From NCBI RefSeq assembly GCF_011090185.1, contig NZ_JAAFGS010000006.1, forward strand, positions 124,001-188,000: a stretch of 64,000 bases of DNA, read 5' to 3'. Shown piece by piece: positions 9,492 to 19,159 of the stretch. The position numbers were made by a program, and so were the translations under genes. Within the stretch, counting starts at the first letter, position 1; each line of letters starts with the position of its first letter. The DNA comes from Saccharibacillus alkalitolerans (GTDB lineage Bacteria; Bacillota; Bacilli; Paenibacillales; Paenibacillaceae). Under the pieces are notes generated by a model. That model had not been told where the DNA came from. It saw nothing but the letters and a program-made list of their open reading frames with translations, and did no database searches.

Positions 9492-10472
9492 TCACTCAAA
9501 CGGGTAACGAAGCCCCCAATGGCGGCGCGCCTCGTCCATCATGGCCATTACGCCGGTCGACCAGCCGAGCGTGGGCGGCGTCTTGCCCAGACGCACCCAT
9601 TCGCTGAAATCGGCTACTTCGTAGTTGAGCGCTTCGCCGCGTTTTCCGGATTCGATCGTCTCCGAAGTTCCGTCGGCGTACGAGACGAAGGCCCGGGTAG
9701 CGCGGGTAAAGTCCTTGAGCAGAATAGTTCCTTTTTCACAGACGATCGTAGCCAGATGGCCCGTATCGGCGAGGAAGCTGAGCGAGACGGAAGCCGTTTC
9801 GCCGAGACCGCCGTGCAGCATGATGACCGCTTCCTCGTCCACGCCGGTGTCGGCTTTGCGGACGTCGGTGAGCAGGCGATCCGGTCCGCCGGGCATGAAC
9901 ATTTTGACCAGCGAAAGCGCGTAAGTGCCCATGTCAAGCAGGACGCCGCCGGCCAAGTCGGGATTGAAAAAGCGGTTCTGCGCCTCGTATTCCTTTACGT
10001 CGCCGAACGCGACGTGAATGCTTTTGATCGCGCCGAGCTCGCCTTCGGCAATGCGGTCAAGCAGTTCCCGGTACAGCGGCATATGGTAAACGGTCATCGC
10101 TTCGGCCAACAGCAGCCCGCGCTCGCTCGCCGCTTGGGCGGCCTGCCCGAGCTGCGTTCCGTTGACGGTGATCGCCTTCTCGCAGAGAACGTGCTTGCCT
10201 TTTTCGAGGCACCGCATAACGAATTCATGATGCGTATTGTGCGGAGTGGCGATATAGACCGCATCGACTTGTTCGTCGTCCAGCAGTTCGTCCAGGCTTC
10301 CGTACGATTTGGAAATATCGTGCTTGCGGGCGAACGCTTCGGCTTTGTCAGGATTTCGGGCTCCGACCGCTTCGATGCTTCCGCACACGGAGCGGATCGC
10401 CGAAGCGAAGTCGTCCGCAATCTGTCCGGGACCGAATATGGCCCATTTCGGCATGCTGTTCGGTTCGTTCAT
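9492..10472 (-). CDS. Gfo/Idh/MocA family NAD(P)-dependent oxidoreductase
   Basis: 326 residues. The N-terminal Rossmann fold shows '[17 protein letters not shown]' (glycine-rich dinucleotide loop) and '[35 protein letters not shown]', the family's EKP-like motif with Ala in place of Pro. The C-terminal substrate domain has '[20 protein letters not shown]'. Family members oxidise or epimerise sugars, inositols or dihydrodiols, closest in style to the trans-1,2-dihydrodiol/xylose dehydrogenase-like group. The substrate is unknown. The ATG at 10472 has AAAGG about 12 bases upstream. No terminator was found in the 60 bases between this gene and the next one upstream. Confidence 0.9.
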   Translation of the reverse strand: MNEPNSMPKWAIFGPGQIADDFASAIRSVCGSIEAVGARNPDKAEAFARKHDISKSYGSLDELLDDEQVDAVYIATPHNTHHEFVMRCLEKGKHVLCEKAITVNGTQLGQAAQAASERGLLLAEAMTVYHMPLYRELLDRIAEGELGAIKSIHVAFGDVKEYEAQNRFFNPDLAGGVLLDMGTYALSLVKMFMPGGPDRLLTDVRKADTGVDEEAVIMLHGGLGETASVSLSFLADTGHLATIVCEKGTILLKDFTRATRAFVSYADGTSETIESGKRGEALNYEVADFSEWVRLGKTPPTLGWSTGVMAMMDEARRHWGLRYPFE

Positions 10473-10532
10473 GCGTCATTCCAGCCTTTCTTCGTTAATC
10501 GGCAATCGGACATCCTCGATCTACCTGTTCGT

Positions 10533-11675
10533 TTAACGGCGAGGCCGTTCGCTGCGCGGAGGCAGCCCGGACGTTCCTCCGGCATCGACCGTATTGTCGC
10601 CGCGATAGGCGGGATTGCCCGATACGTCGGCAGGACGGGGTGCCGATTCTTCGAGCGGGGCCCGGCCCGTCCGCTCCACGCGGGCTTCCTCGCGTTTTAC
10701 CGTATCCTCGATATGCCGGGTGCCTTCGACGCTGCGTTTGCCGACTTCGACTTCTTCGGTCACGACGTTATGCTTGTTTACTTCGATCCGTTCTTCGCTG
10801 ACCGGAATCCGGATCGTTTCGTCCCGGCCGGCAGATTCGTCGGATTGCATGTCGTTGACGGCGCGGCGTTCAATGACCACTTCCTCGTGCGTAACGGGCA
10901 CGGTAATCGTTTTTTCTTCCCGGACGATTTCTTTGCGAACGTCGACTTCGCCCGTGCGCACCCGATGCTTGTCGATCTCGAGCTGTTCGGCGCGAAGCTG
11001 CATCGTTTCTTCGCCGGAAGAAGGGGACGCCGCCGGGGCGCGGTCCGCACCGGCCGCATCGTCGAAGCGTTCTCTGCGGTCGAAGCCCGCGTCTTCTCTG
11101 ACCGGCGCGGCGGAATCGACGGCGCTCGGCATAGGGCGCGGCGATTCGGCGGTGAGATTGGATCCGTTCTCTTCGGCGCCGAATTGGGTATGATTCAAGG
11201 CGTAATGATTGCGGAAGATGTTCTCGACTTCTGTCCGATGTCCTTCGCCCGCCTCCACGATGACCAGCAGGCGGCCGCCGCCTACATGTTCGTCGTAACT
11301 TCTGGCTTCGTCTTCGGGAATGCCGAGCCCGATAAGACCGCCGACCAAGCCGCCGCCGGTGGCGCCTACGGCAATGCCCGCCAGCGTGGTCGCGATCGGT
11401 CCGGCCGCGAGCAGCGGCCCGATTCCGGGAATCGCGAGCGCGCCGAGGCCGGCGAGCAGACCGCCTACGCCGCCGAGAATGCCGCCGGCCGCAGCGCCGC
11501 CGGCCGCGCCTTCGGGCGCCTTGGTCCCGGTCTGTTCGTTAAGCGCTTCGGTATCTTTGCGGTTTTTTGCGATGATCGAGATATCGTCTCCCGAATAGCC
11601 GTACCGTTTCAGGTCTTCGACGGCTTCGGAAGCCTCCCGTTCCGTCAGAAATACGCCTACCACTTTATCCGTCAT
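10533..11675 (-). CDS. YflT-type stress protein with DUF2382 (YsnF-like) domain
   Basis: 380 residues in three parts. An N-terminal general-stress-17M/YflT domain ('VVGVFLTEREASEAVEDLKRYGYSGDDISIIAKN', residues 4-40) comes first. A glycine-zipper, bacteriocin-like hydrophobic stretch ('GGVGGLLAGLGALAIPGIGPLLAAGPIATTLAG', about 62-100) follows. Last is a C-terminal DUF2382 domain with paired repeats of the type 'LRAEQLEIDKHRVRTGEVDVRKEIV' and 'RIEVNKHNVVTEEVEVGKR'. Such proteins are general-stress proteins of unknown mechanism. The ATG at 11675 follows AGAGGAGG; the frame upstream to 11765 lacks a ribosome site. It is a paralogue of the next gene upstream. Confidence 0.85.
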   Translation of the reverse strand: MTDKVVGVFLTEREASEAVEDLKRYGYSGDDISIIAKNRKDTEALNEQTGTKAPEGAAGGAAAGGILGGVGGLLAGLGALAIPGIGPLLAAGPIATTLAGIAVGATGGGLVGGLIGLGIPEDEARSYDEHVGGGRLLVIVEAGEGHRTEVENIFRNHYALNHTQFGAEENGSNLTAESPRPMPSAVDSAAPVREDAGFDRRERFDDAAGADRAPAASPSSGEETMQLRAEQLEIDKHRVRTGEVDVRKEIVREEKTITVPVTHEEVVIERRAVNDMQSDESAGRDETIRIPVSEERIEVNKHNVVTEEVEVGKRSVEGTRHIEDTVKREEARVERTGRAPLEESAPRPADVSGNPAYRGDNTVDAGGTSGLPPRSERPRR

Positions 11676-11759
11676 GCAGTCGTCCTCCTCTTTGTGCGAA
11701 CATGGATTCAAGCCGCATCGCCGCGGTTGAAACGTACGTACGATTTTACGGCGATACGC

Positions 11760-11791
11760 GAACAAGCCCGGGCGCGCTGCCGGGCTTGTTC
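11760..11791 (-). terminator. Hairpin between the stress-protein paralogues
   Basis: A 12-bp perfect stem (11760-11771 with 11780-11791) has an 8-base loop. There is no T-run on either side, so it is a weak terminator or an RNA processing/stability element after the 11844-12938 gene. Confidence 0.5.
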
Positions 11792-11843
11792 AGATTGGAA
11801 GGGGGAACCGGCGCGAAGCGGTCTCGCGCCGCCGCCTTGGATG

Positions 11844-12938
11844 TTAGCGTCTTCTCGAAGGCGCTCCTTCTCTCAGCGTTTCGCTGCCTTCCAGAACTTG
11901 CGGATTTCCGTCTTTATCGATTCGTGCTTCTTCGCGGTGCAGCGTATCGCGTACCTGCTCCGTTTCCTGCACGTTGCGTTTATGCACTTCGACTTCGCCG
12001 GTTACGACGTTGCGCTTATTGACTTCGACTTGTTCTTCGCTTACGGGAACGCGGATCGTTTCGTCCATTCCGACAGGTTGGTCGGTCGGCATATCGCCTA
12101 CGGAACGGCGTTCGATCACGACTTCTTCGTGATTCACCGGTACGTCCACGGATGCCTGCTCTTCGATCACGTCTTTGTGTACTTCGACTTCGCCGCTGCG
12201 CACCGTATTTTTGTTGATATCAAGCTGTTCTTCTCTCAGCTGCATGCGCCGCGCTTCGTCGTCGAGAAGGGATTCGTCTTTCATTCCCATTCCGCGCTCG
12301 CCCATCGGCGCGGTATCCATGCGGTTGGCGTCGAGGTTGCTCGCGCCCATGGCCGGAGTATCGCGATACATCGGGTCTTGAGCCGTCGTATCGTTCATCG
12401 TCGAATTCATGGCCGCATCGGTACGATCCGACGCATATTCGTCGTCATAACGTCTGTTAGTGGAATTGTTGTCGCGGAAAATGCGAGAGATTTCGCTGCG
12501 ATTCGCTTCTTCCGTATCCACGATAACGAGAATGTTGCCGTTGTCGACCGCTTCGTCGTATTCCTTGGCTTCGTTCTCGGGAATTCCGAGACCGATCAAT
12601 CCGCCGACCAGTCCGCCGCCGGCCGCGCCGACCGCCGCGCCTGCCAGAGTGGCCGCCAGAGGTCCGGCTGCCAGAATCGGCCCGATTCCCGGAATGGCCA
12701 GCGCTCCGAGTCCCGCCAGCAGTCCGCCGATGCCGCCGAGCACGCCGCCCGTAGCCGCGCCGCCAGCCGCGCCTTCCGGCGCCATAGTGCCGGTCTCGTC
12801 TTCAAGCTTGCGCATGTCTTTCTTGTCTCGGGTTACGACCGAGATGTCGTCCGTGTTGTAACCTGTTCTTTTCAAAGCTTGAATTGCGCTGGAAGCGTCT
12901 CTTTCCGAATTGAACACACCTACGATTTTTTTACTCAT
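11844..12938 (-). CDS. YflT-type stress protein with DUF2382 domain (second copy)
   Basis: 364 residues, with the same architecture as its neighbour: YflT domain ('IVGVFNSERDASSAIQALKRTGYNTDDISVVTRD'), glycine zipper ('GGIGGLLAGLGALAIPGIGPILAAGPLAATLAGAAVG'), a Met/Asp-rich low-complexity linker ('NSTMNDTTAQDPMYRDTPAMG') and DUF2382 ('LREEQLDINKNTVRSGEVEVHKDVI'). The linker is where the two paralogues differ most. The ATG at 12938 is preferred over the one at 12944, because GGAGG lies 10 bases before the former and only 4 before the latter. The two genes clearly arose by tandem duplication. Confidence 0.85.
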   Translation of the reverse strand: MSKKIVGVFNSERDASSAIQALKRTGYNTDDISVVTRDKKDMRKLEDETGTMAPEGAAGGAATGGVLGGIGGLLAGLGALAIPGIGPILAAGPLAATLAGAAVGAAGGGLVGGLIGLGIPENEAKEYDEAVDNGNILVIVDTEEANRSEISRIFRDNNSTNRRYDDEYASDRTDAAMNSTMNDTTAQDPMYRDTPAMGASNLDANRMDTAPMGERGMGMKDESLLDDEARRMQLREEQLDINKNTVRSGEVEVHKDVIEEQASVDVPVNHEEVVIERRSVGDMPTDQPVGMDETIRVPVSEEQVEVNKRNVVTGEVEVHKRNVQETEQVRDTLHREEARIDKDGNPQVLEGSETLREGAPSRRR

Positions 12939-13137
12939 GTCCATGATGCCTCCTCGTTGTTGGTAATCATTTTTGAGTTCAAATTTCGTCCTCGTTCTTT
13001 TCGATGAATCGATGCTTCTTCAAAGGGCTTCGATGTTTCCTTCCACGCTTCATAATTAAACGTCTCGGAAAAATATAAACGGGTTAGACACGAATTAATT
13101 TAAAAGTCAATATTTTTTTGAAAAATGATTCAAACTA

Positions 13138-13173
13138 AAAAAAGCCGCCCCCACAGAAGGGAGGCGGCTTTGC
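13138..13173 (-). terminator. Intrinsic terminator after the AI-2E family gene
   Basis: On the minus strand the stem AAAGCCGCCTCCC / GGGGGCGGCTTT is followed by a T-run (complement of CTAAAAAAAG at about 13135-13144). It sits directly after the stop at 13174. Confidence 0.85.
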
Positions 13174-14268
13174 TCAGCTCAGCGTTTGCTTAATTTTGCT
13201 CTTGACGTACATCTGATAGCCGTGGCGGATCGCGATCTTGACGACCATATAAATCGGGATGCAGATCAGCATGCCCAGAATGCCCATGACGTCTCCGCCG
13301 ACGAGCAGCAGGACGATGACGGTCAGCGGGTGCATATCGAGCTGCTTGCCGAACACGAGCGGTTCCAACAGATTGTTCTGGATCAGCTGGGCGACGATGA
13401 CGATCACGATCGACCAGATAGCCATGCTCGGCGATTCGATCAAGCCGACGATGCCGACCGGCACGCCCGCGAGAAATGCTCCGATGAACGGAATGAAGTT
13501 CAGGAAGAAAGAGATAATGACGAGCAGAAGCGAATAAGGCAGGCCGATAATCAGGAAACCGATATACAGCAGCACGCACAGCATCAAGTTGACGATGACC
13601 CGACCGGCGATAAAGCCGCTGAGCGCGTCGTCCATTTCGCCCAGCATCGCTTTGCCGTCCTCTTTGTTTTTTTCCGGGAACACTTTCATCAACTGAGGCG
13701 ACAATTTATTGTCGTCCCGCAGCAGGAAGTAGAGCAGAATCGGGAACGTCGCGATGACCAGCACGAAGCTCGAAACGAACGAGAACATATTGGTCAGGTT
13801 GTCCGACAGCCAGGTCAGCGAAGCGTCCAGCACGCCGGACAGCCGGTCGAGCAGCTCCTGATTCTGGGTCGCGTCGTTCGGGACAAAACGGCTGATCGTC
13901 GGGTTATTTTGCAGCTGCTGCACCTGGTACACCGCATCCTGCGCGATCTGAGGCGCATTGGTGACGAAGCTTTCGATCTGGTCGCGAAGTGTCGGCCATA
14001 CCCAAAGGGAAGCGCCGACGATCAGCAGAATGAAAGCGACGAAGATCAGCATGACCGACCAGGATCGCTTCCATTTCTTTCGTTCGAGAAAACGAACCAG
14101 CGGACGCAGCGGATAATAGAAGAAAGCGGCGATCAACAGCGGCACCACCAGCGAGCTGACCAGCGAAACGACCGGCGTGAAAATAAATTTGACCATCGTT
14201 CCCAGAAGGATGATGAGCAGCACTAGGGCAACGCCCGCACCGACAACGAAAAAGCGATTTTTGAACAT
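13174..14268 (-). CDS. AI-2E family transporter (YtvI/PerM-type membrane protein)
   Basis: 364 residues with about eight hydrophobic segments in the family order. An N-terminal pair ('VGAGVALVLLIILLGTMVKFIF', 'LVSSLVVPLLIAAFFYYPLRPLV') is followed by a long soluble helix region (about 100-150). The C-terminal block contains 'GLPYSLLLVIISFFLNFIPFIGAFLAGVPVGIVGLIESP' and 'LLLVGGDVMGILGMLICIPIYMVVK'. Family members export diverse solutes or ions; autoinducer-2 export is shown for only a few. ATG 14268 follows AGGAGG at 7 bases. The gene diverges from the cystine importer, leaving a 357-base gap. Confidence 0.9.
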   Translation of the reverse strand: MFKNRFFVVGAGVALVLLIILLGTMVKFIFTPVVSLVSSLVVPLLIAAFFYYPLRPLVRFLERKKWKRSWSVMLIFVAFILLIVGASLWVWPTLRDQIESFVTNAPQIAQDAVYQVQQLQNNPTISRFVPNDATQNQELLDRLSGVLDASLTWLSDNLTNMFSFVSSFVLVIATFPILLYFLLRDDNKLSPQLMKVFPEKNKEDGKAMLGEMDDALSGFIAGRVIVNLMLCVLLYIGFLIIGLPYSLLLVIISFFLNFIPFIGAFLAGVPVGIVGLIESPSMAIWSIVIVIVAQLIQNNLLEPLVFGKQLDMHPLTVIVLLLVGGDVMGILGMLICIPIYMVVKIAIRHGYQMYVKSKIKQTLS

Positions 14269-14507
14269 GAACGTCCTCCTATGGCGCGTCTTGCGCCGGT
14301 TATATCGTCGAAAGCCGCCCGTCCGGACACAGGAAAAGACCGGAATTCTTAACTATGTATGGCTCAAGCAAGCGAATCTATTTATATTTAAACGAAAAAC
14401 GGGAGATTTACGCCGTACCGGTCGAAGATAGCGCAAATCGCGGAAAAAGGCGGTTTTCGGCCGTTTTTTAAAACCGATGAATTTAATTGGAATTGTACGA
14501 AAAACCA
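14269..14507. other. Intergenic gap between AI-2E gene and cystine importer
   Basis: About 240 bases upstream of the tcyA promoter. I see A+T-rich stretches that could hold the AI-2E gene promoter on the minus strand. I recognise no riboswitch or T-box element and no open frame. Confidence 0.4.
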
Positions 14508-14536
14508 TTGACTTTCATAACGTAAGAGTTTAAAAT
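14508..14536 (+). promoter_or_regulatory. Sigma-A promoter of the cystine importer operon
   Basis: TTGACT at 14508-14513, a 17-base spacer and TAAAAT at 14531-14536, about 90 bases before the tcyA ATG. No CymR-type operator was assigned with confidence. Confidence 0.7.
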
Positions 14537-14625
14537 TCAATCTTGCACGACCTAAACGCGTGCCAACGGTCTTGGAACCTAGGACGCTCGCCCGGTCATT
14601 ATCATCCATTTGGAGGAATTTACTT

Positions 14626-15468
14626 ATGAAAAAAGCGACTCTGCTCGGCCTTGCCGCGATCCTGACGATCCTGATGCTCGCCGCCTGCGGCAGCAATAAC
14701 GGAAACGGCAGCACGGCCGCTACGAATAACGCGGGTTCGTCGGAAGAAACGACAGCCGCCGCATCGAACTCTCTGGAAAAAATCAAGTCCGAAGGCAAAA
14801 TGATTATCGGAACGGAAGGTACTTACGCGCCGTTCACTTTCCACGACGCCGCAGGCGAACTGACGGGCTTCGACGTGGATATCGCCCGCGAAATCGCCAA
14901 GCGTCTCGGCGTGGAAGCCGAATTCGTGGAAGCGCCGTGGGACAGCCTGCTGGCGGGCATCGACGCCAAGCGCTTCGACGCGGTGTTCAACGAAGTATCC
15001 ATCCGAGACGACCGCAAAGAAAAATACGACTTCTCGGATCCGTACATCTCTTCGGGCGCCGTCCTGATCGTGCGCGAAGACAACACGGACATCAAGTCGC
15101 TGGACGACCTGAAAGGCAAAAAGTCCGCGCAGTCGCTGACCAGCAACCTGGCCGATATCGCGAAGTCCCACGGCGCGGAAATCGTGCCGATCGAAGGCTT
15201 CAACCAGGCGATCGACCTGCTCAACTCCAGCCGCGTCGACGCGACGATCAACGATAACCTGTCGTACCTGGATCTGAAAAAACAAAAGCCGGACATCGCG
15301 CTGAAAGTGGTTGCCGAAGCCGACGACGCATCGCAGAGCGGCGCCGTATTCGCGAAAAACAGTCCGGAACTCGTCGAAGCCGCGAACAAGGCGCTGGCCG
15401 ACATGCACAGCGACGGCACTTACGCGAAAATCTCCGAGAAATACTTCGGCGAAGACGTTTCGAAATAA
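14626..15468 (+). CDS. tcyA: L-cystine-type ABC transporter substrate-binding lipoprotein
   Basis: 280 residues. It has a lipoprotein signal with lipobox LAAC (cysteine at about residue 22) and then a Ser/Asn/Ala-rich linker. A class-3 amino-acid binding domain follows: 'IIGTEGTYAPFTFHDAAGELTGFDVDIAREIAKRLG', 'FNEVSIRDDRKEKYDFSDPYI' and 'INDNLSYLDLKKQKP'. The last two are the style of TcyA/cystine binders. The start at 14626 has GGAGGAATTTACTT ahead; the frame upstream to 14560 is untranslated. It is the first gene of a three-gene importer. A small GCCGG/CCGGC hairpin at about 15481-15497 in the 162-base gap to the permease may raise binding-protein expression over permease (inference). Confidence 0.85.
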   Translation: MKKATLLGLAAILTILMLAACGSNNGNGSTAATNNAGSSEETTAAASNSLEKIKSEGKMIIGTEGTYAPFTFHDAAGELTGFDVDIAREIAKRLGVEAEFVEAPWDSLLAGIDAKRFDAVFNEVSIRDDRKEKYDFSDPYISSGAVLIVREDNTDIKSLDDLKGKKSAQSLTSNLADIAKSHGAEIVPIEGFNQAIDLLNSSRVDATINDNLSYLDLKKQKPDIALKVVAEADDASQSGAVFAKNSPELVEAANKALADMHSDGTYAKISEKYFGEDVSK

Positions 15469-15630
15469 TCGACATCGAGGGCCGGCTTCAAGCCGGACCG
15501 ACGATACGGAAGAAGCCTGTGCAGGCTTTGACCGCACGGGGCTATCCCGGATTCGCGCCGCGGGTCCAGGGAAAGCCCCGCTTCGTTTGTCTGAAGCTTC
15601 GCCCGGATCTGGAGAGGAGTGACAAGAAAT

Positions 15631-16299
15631 ATGGACGACCGTAAAATTCAAATTTTGATCGATTCGCTGTGGCCGATGATCAAGGCCGGTCTGCAGTATA
15701 CGATTACGCTGACGCTGATTTCGTTCGTGCTAGGGCTGGCATTGGCGATCGTCGTCGCGCTCGTTCGGCTGTGGAAGATTCCGGTGCTGAGCCAAATCGC
15801 GGGCATTTACGTCTGGATTATCCGGTGCACGCCGCTGCTCGTGCAGCTGTTCATCATCTTCTACGGACTGCCTACGATCGGGATCAAGTTCGATCCGTTC
15901 CCGGCCGCCATTATCGGTTTTACGCTGAATATGGGCGCTTACAATTCCGAAATCGTGCGCGCCGCGATTCAATCAATCTCGAACGGGCAGTGGGAAGCCG
16001 GATACTCGCTCGGCATGACGCGCGGCCAGACGCTGCTCCGAATCATTCTGCCGCAGGCTGCCCGCGTATCCGTGCCGCCGCTGTCCAACTCGTTTATCAG
16101 TTTGGTCAAAGATACGTCGCTCGCGTATACGATTACGGTGATCGAGATGTTTCAGGTCTCCAAGCAGATCGCGTCAACCACGTACGAGCCGCTGCTGCTG
16201 TACTGCGAAGTCGCCGTGCTGTACCTCGTTCTATGCAGCGTGCTTACCGTGGCTCAAAATGTCATGGAGAAGCGCTTGGCCCGCTTTTCAACCCGTTAA
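15631..16299 (+). CDS. tcyB: L-cystine-type ABC transporter permease
   Basis: 222 residues. Typical HisM/polar amino-acid permease with about five membrane helices ('GLQYTITLTLISFVLGLALAIVVALV', 'YVWIIRCTPLLVQLFIIFYGLP') and the cytoplasmic coupling loop 'EAGYSLGMTRGQTLLRIILPQA' (EAA motif). It forms the membrane channel with the ATPase encoded next. ATG 15631 is chosen because GGAGAGGAG lies about 11 bases upstream. A GTG at 15619 lies inside that ribosome site. Confidence 0.88.
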   Translation: MDDRKIQILIDSLWPMIKAGLQYTITLTLISFVLGLALAIVVALVRLWKIPVLSQIAGIYVWIIRCTPLLVQLFIIFYGLPTIGIKFDPFPAAIIGFTLNMGAYNSEIVRAAIQSISNGQWEAGYSLGMTRGQTLLRIILPQAARVSVPPLSNSFISLVKDTSLAYTITVIEMFQVSKQIASTTYEPLLLYCEVAVLYLVLCSVLTVAQNVMEKRLARFSTR

Positions 16300-16323
16300 C
16301 CGGCCGGAAAGGAGAGAAGTCCC

Positions 16324-17076
<753 letters not shown>

Positions 17077-17094
17077 AATATTTCTAGGCCAGGC

Positions 17095-17125
17095 AAGCCG
17101 CCCTTTCGGGCGGCTTTTTTGTTTT
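17095..17125 (+). terminator. Intrinsic terminator after the cystine importer
   Basis: Stem GCCGCCC (17097-17103) / GGGCGGC (17108-17114) with a TTTC loop and TTTTTTGTTTT tail. Confidence 0.92.
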
Positions 17126-17211
17126 AATTTGGATCTGCTCTTTAGAAAATGGCTATTTATGTCGAAAATATCCAAGACTATAAGAAACCACGAATAAAAG
17201 GGGCAAAAGAA

Positions 17212-18945
17212 ATGAAACGAAAGCTCAGGCTCACCTTTTTCGCGAAAAACATGCTGATGATCACGATCGGAATTTTTCTCGTCGGCGGTCTGCTCACCGG
17301 CATTAATGTCAAGATGCAGCAGAAAATGGCCCTGGACAACCTGCGTACTCAATATGCAGGGGTATCGAATTATGTCCGCGAGCAGATCGGAGCGGGACTG
17401 ATTGCCGAGGCAGCGCAGGACCCAAAACCGGATAACGAGGTCGGCAAGCAGCTGACCGCGCTGCTCGACGACGTGTCGAAGACGAATCCGAACGTGGCGC
17501 AGGCCTATGTATTCAGTGCCGAAGTGGAAAACGGCGCCCAGCAGGTAGTCGGTACGCCGAGCCACCTGATTGAAGACGGCATGGTGCCGGGAACCCTGTA
17601 CGAAAACCCGGCGGAGATGCAGAAGGTCATACAGAAGGTCATCGAACAAAAGGCTCCGAGCGGCACGAATGTGTATACCGATATTTACGGCAGTTGGGTG
17701 AGCGTGCTCCAGCCGGTCACTGACGATTCGGGAGAAGTCATTGCCGTCCTCGGGATCGACATCAGCGCAGCCGATATCGCCGCGAACACAAAGCAGCTTT
17801 TGTCGACTTCCCTGCTCGTGCTGGCGCTCTGCGCGGTTTTCGTGCTGGCGATCCAATTCGTGCTGATGCGCCGGATGATGAAGCCGGTTCGCGACTTGTT
17901 CAAAGCGATCGGACAGATGAGCGACGGCGATCTGAACGTTGAGCTTCATACGGAACGCCGCGACGACTTCGGCGATCTGAACCGTCAGTTTGCCGCAATG
18001 GCCGATGAGATGAAAAGCATTATTTCCGGCGTGCAGAGCCGGGCTCAGCTGGCGGCCGAATCGTCCGCGGCTCTGAAGAGCGGCGTGGAACAGAACGTAC
18101 GCATTCAGGATGGAGTCGTGGAGACGGCCGAGCGGGTCAGCCGCGGCGCCCGTACCCAGGAAACGGCGGCGGAAGAGACGGCCAGAGTCATGGAAGAGAT
18201 GTCCCGGGCGATTCAAGAAATCGCGCAGACGGCTTACGGCGTATCCGAAGCGGCTTCCGACATGAAAACGGAAGCGGGATCGGGCGGCGCATCGATCGCT
18301 CGAGTCGCTCGGCAGATGTCGGCGATCAGCGAATCCGTGGGACGTTCCGCTTCGCGGATTCGCCAGCTGCAGGAACGTTCCCGCGAAGTCGAAGGCATCG
18401 CGGAGCTGATCTCCGGCATCGCGTCCCAGACGAATCTGCTGGCATTGAATGCCGCTATCGAAGCCGCCAGAGCCGGCGATCACGGAAAAGGATTCGCCGT
18501 CGTCGCCGAGGAAGTGCGCAAACTCGCCGACCAGTCGGCGCAGTCCGCCGGCCAAATCTCGGGCATCCTCGGATTGATGATCCGGGAGACCGACGAAGCC
18601 GTCGTGCTGATGGAAGAAGGCATCCAGGAAGTGCAGACGGGCCTGGAACTGTCGGAACAGACGGGCGAAGCGTTCCGCCGCATCGAGACGGCCATCGACA
18701 GCGTGTCGACGCAGACCGAAGACATGTCCGCCGTCACGGAGCAGATGTCCGCAAGTTCCGAAGAAGTGTCCGCTTCGGTATCGGAACTGGCCGGCATCGC
18801 GAAAGACTCCGCGGGCAGCGCGATCGAAGTGACGCAGGCGTCCCAGATTCAGCGGGAGTCGCTGGACAGCGTATCTTCCTCTTCGGAAGACCTGAACGCG
18901 ATGGCCGTGGAACTCAGCGAACTGATCGCGAAATTCAAAATTTGA
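17212..18945 (+). CDS. Methyl-accepting chemotaxis protein with extracellular sensor
   Basis: 577 residues. A membrane segment (about 13-33) is followed by an extracellular Cache-like domain (about 35-195; '[21 protein letters not shown]', '[30 protein letters not shown]'). A second membrane helix ('[18 protein letters not shown]'), a HAMP linker ('[22 protein letters not shown]') and the signalling domain with tip '[37 protein letters not shown]' come next. It detects an external small ligand and feeds CheA. The start at 17212 has AAAAGGGGC 7 bases ahead; the upstream ATG at 17149 has no ribosome site. The position right after an amino-acid importer hints at, but does not prove, a related ligand. 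Confidence 0.88.
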   Translation: MKRKLRLTFFAKNMLMITIGIFLVGGLLTGINVKMQQKMALDNLRTQYAGVSNYVREQIGAGLIAEAAQDPKPDNEVGKQLTALLDDVSKTNPNVAQAYVFSAEVENGAQQVVGTPSHLIEDGMVPGTLYENPAEMQKVIQKVIEQKAPSGTNVYTDIYGSWVSVLQPVTDDSGEVIAVLGIDISAADIAANTKQLLSTSLLVLALCAVFVLAIQFVLMRRMMKPVRDLFKAIGQMSDGDLNVELHTERRDDFGDLNRQFAAMADEMKSIISGVQSRAQLAAESSAALKSGVEQNVRIQDGVVETAERVSRGARTQETAAEETARVMEEMSRAIQEIAQTAYGVSEAASDMKTEAGSGGASIARVARQMSAISESVGRSASRIRQLQERSREVEGIAELISGIASQTNLLALNAAIEAARAGDHGKGFAVVAEEVRKLADQSAQSAGQISGILGLMIRETDEAVVLMEEGIQEVQTGLELSEQTGEAFRRIETAIDSVSTQTEDMSAVTEQMSASSEEVSASVSELAGIAKDSAGSAIEVTQASQIQRESLDSVSSSSEDLNAMAVELSELIAKFKI

Positions 18946-19004
18946 TCGAAGACTTCCGGTCCTGCCGCATGCAGGCGGACGACCTTATCGGTTCGGAAAG
19001 CGTG

Positions 19005-19028
19005 GGCTCCCTTTCGGGAGCCTTTTTT
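19005..19028 (+). terminator. Intrinsic terminator after the second chemoreceptor
   Basis: Stem GGCTCCC (19005-19011) / GGGAGCC (19016-19022) with a 4-base loop and TTTTTT. Confidence 0.9.
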
Positions 19029-19064
19029 CGTTATTAAAACAGCCGAAATGTTGCGAATGTGCTA

Positions 19065-19093
19065 TTGCCACCTTCCTTGTTAACGCTTACAAT
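19065..19093 (+). promoter_or_regulatory. Promoter for the sensor kinase/regulator pair
   Basis: TTGCCA at 19065-19070, a 17-base spacer and TACAAT at 19088-19093, 67 bases before the kinase ATG. Confidence 0.6.
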
Positions 19094-19159
19094 TAGTAAG
19101 CTTGCAGAGCTCGCTCAGGCGCAGCCTGACGGCATTCATCCGAGAGGGAGGAAACTCCG

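Noticed and set aside
9423-13007. A 1194-codon open frame on the plus strand
   Set aside because: It lies antisense to the Gfo/Idh/MocA gene and both stress-protein genes, which have ribosome sites and recognisable domains. High-G+C antisense frames stay open by codon bias.
14269-14625. S-box or T-box leader in front of the cystine importer
   Set aside because: No T-box or SAM-box motifs are seen and no terminator-antiterminator pair precedes the ATG.
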